Positions 43,624 to 43,693 of a stretch of DNA of 43,693 nucleotides are shown piece by piece. The position numbers and the translations under genes are program-made. Under the pieces are notes generated by a model. The model did not search any database, was not told the DNA's origin, and worked only from the letters and a program-made list of their open reading frames with translations. How positions within the stretch are numbered: the first letter of the stretch is position 1; every line of letters starts with the position of its first letter. Origin of the DNA: an uncultured Clostridium sp. (lineage in GTDB: Bacteria > Bacillota > Clostridia > Clostridiales > Clostridiaceae); contig NZ_CAMTIG010000027.1 in NCBI RefSeq assembly GCF_947072515.1, positions 1-43,693 of the forward strand, written 5' to 3'.

Positions 43624-43693
43624 AACTTGTACTTGCCTAGGGTCAATGCTATCAACTTAACCAAATCAGAGATTTAAATCTGATTTGGTTTTT
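43624..43693. repeat. Repeated element, copy C
   Basis: AACTTGTACTTGCC (43624-43637), then about 20 unique bases and the hairpin AACCAAATCAGA/TCTGATTTGGTT (43659-43690) with T to the window end. The hairpin stem recurs in copy B. It adjoins the break in the C39 gene. Confidence 0.7.

Overview
The window is strongly AT-rich DNA with AGGAGG-type ribosome binding sites, A/T-ending codons and many intrinsic terminators. The gene set (oxygen- and NO-defence genes of an anaerobe, QueT, CrcB pairs, LytTR/DUF3021, HAAS-FtsW) fits a Clostridium sensu stricto chromosome. The species cannot be fixed from the sequence alone. All identifications were made by reading motifs, without a database search.

Layout. 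1-5760: YdcF-like envelope protein, DUF1653 protein, a purine-rich repeat tract, a His-rich soluble protein, and an OmpR-type two-component system whose sensor kinase also starts with a His-rich tail. 5934-8221: LytTR regulator, DUF3021 protein and two uncharacterised membrane proteins. 8287-9279: NsrR-like Rrf2 repressor divergent from a single-domain globin, with a perfect inverted repeat over the globin -35 box. 9478-12130: ECF-type sigma factor, PadR regulator, HAAS-FtsW-like membrane protein, and a UPF0158 protein. 12181-15804: MFS exporter, hybrid cluster protein Hcp, and a coiled-coil protein. 15841-17301: fluoride riboswitch, crcB, DUF190 gene and a second crcB. 17328-18080: preQ1-I riboswitch and queT. 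18118-20575 (minus): msrA, a TtcA-like enzyme and plsC. 20709-24952: exported protein, CtpE-like P-type ATPase, tRNA-Arg(CCT), and an HTH / Lys-rich / RHH-like protein. 25050-30807: Crp/Fnr regulator divergent from pnuC, PepSY lipoprotein, HMA-like protein, CNNM/CorC protein, tadA and lgt. 30838-33738: a second fluoride riboswitch with its own promoter and terminator, in front of a 900-residue Hsp70/actin-fold ATPase. 33820-36259: HxlR regulator divergent from frmA-frmB (formaldehyde detoxification). 36640-39579: small membrane peptide, minus-strand zinc-ribbon membrane gene pair, and an OFA-family transporter. 39803-43693: an accessory, decaying region with small membrane and lipoprotein genes, an M28 peptidase gene broken at an A AAA AAG heptamer, a bacteriocin-like peptide overlapping a small membrane protein, a broken C39 peptidase/transporter fragment, and three copies of a short repeated word.

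Themes. Three stress circuits can be read from DNA and protein together: NO (NsrR-like/globin, plus Hcp with a palindrome centred at about -41.5), fluoride (two riboswitches, one on an unexpected gene), and formaldehyde (HxlR operator, frmAB). The most novel items are the fluoride-riboswitch-controlled Hsp70-like protein and the degraded bacteriocin locus with repeats at the right end.
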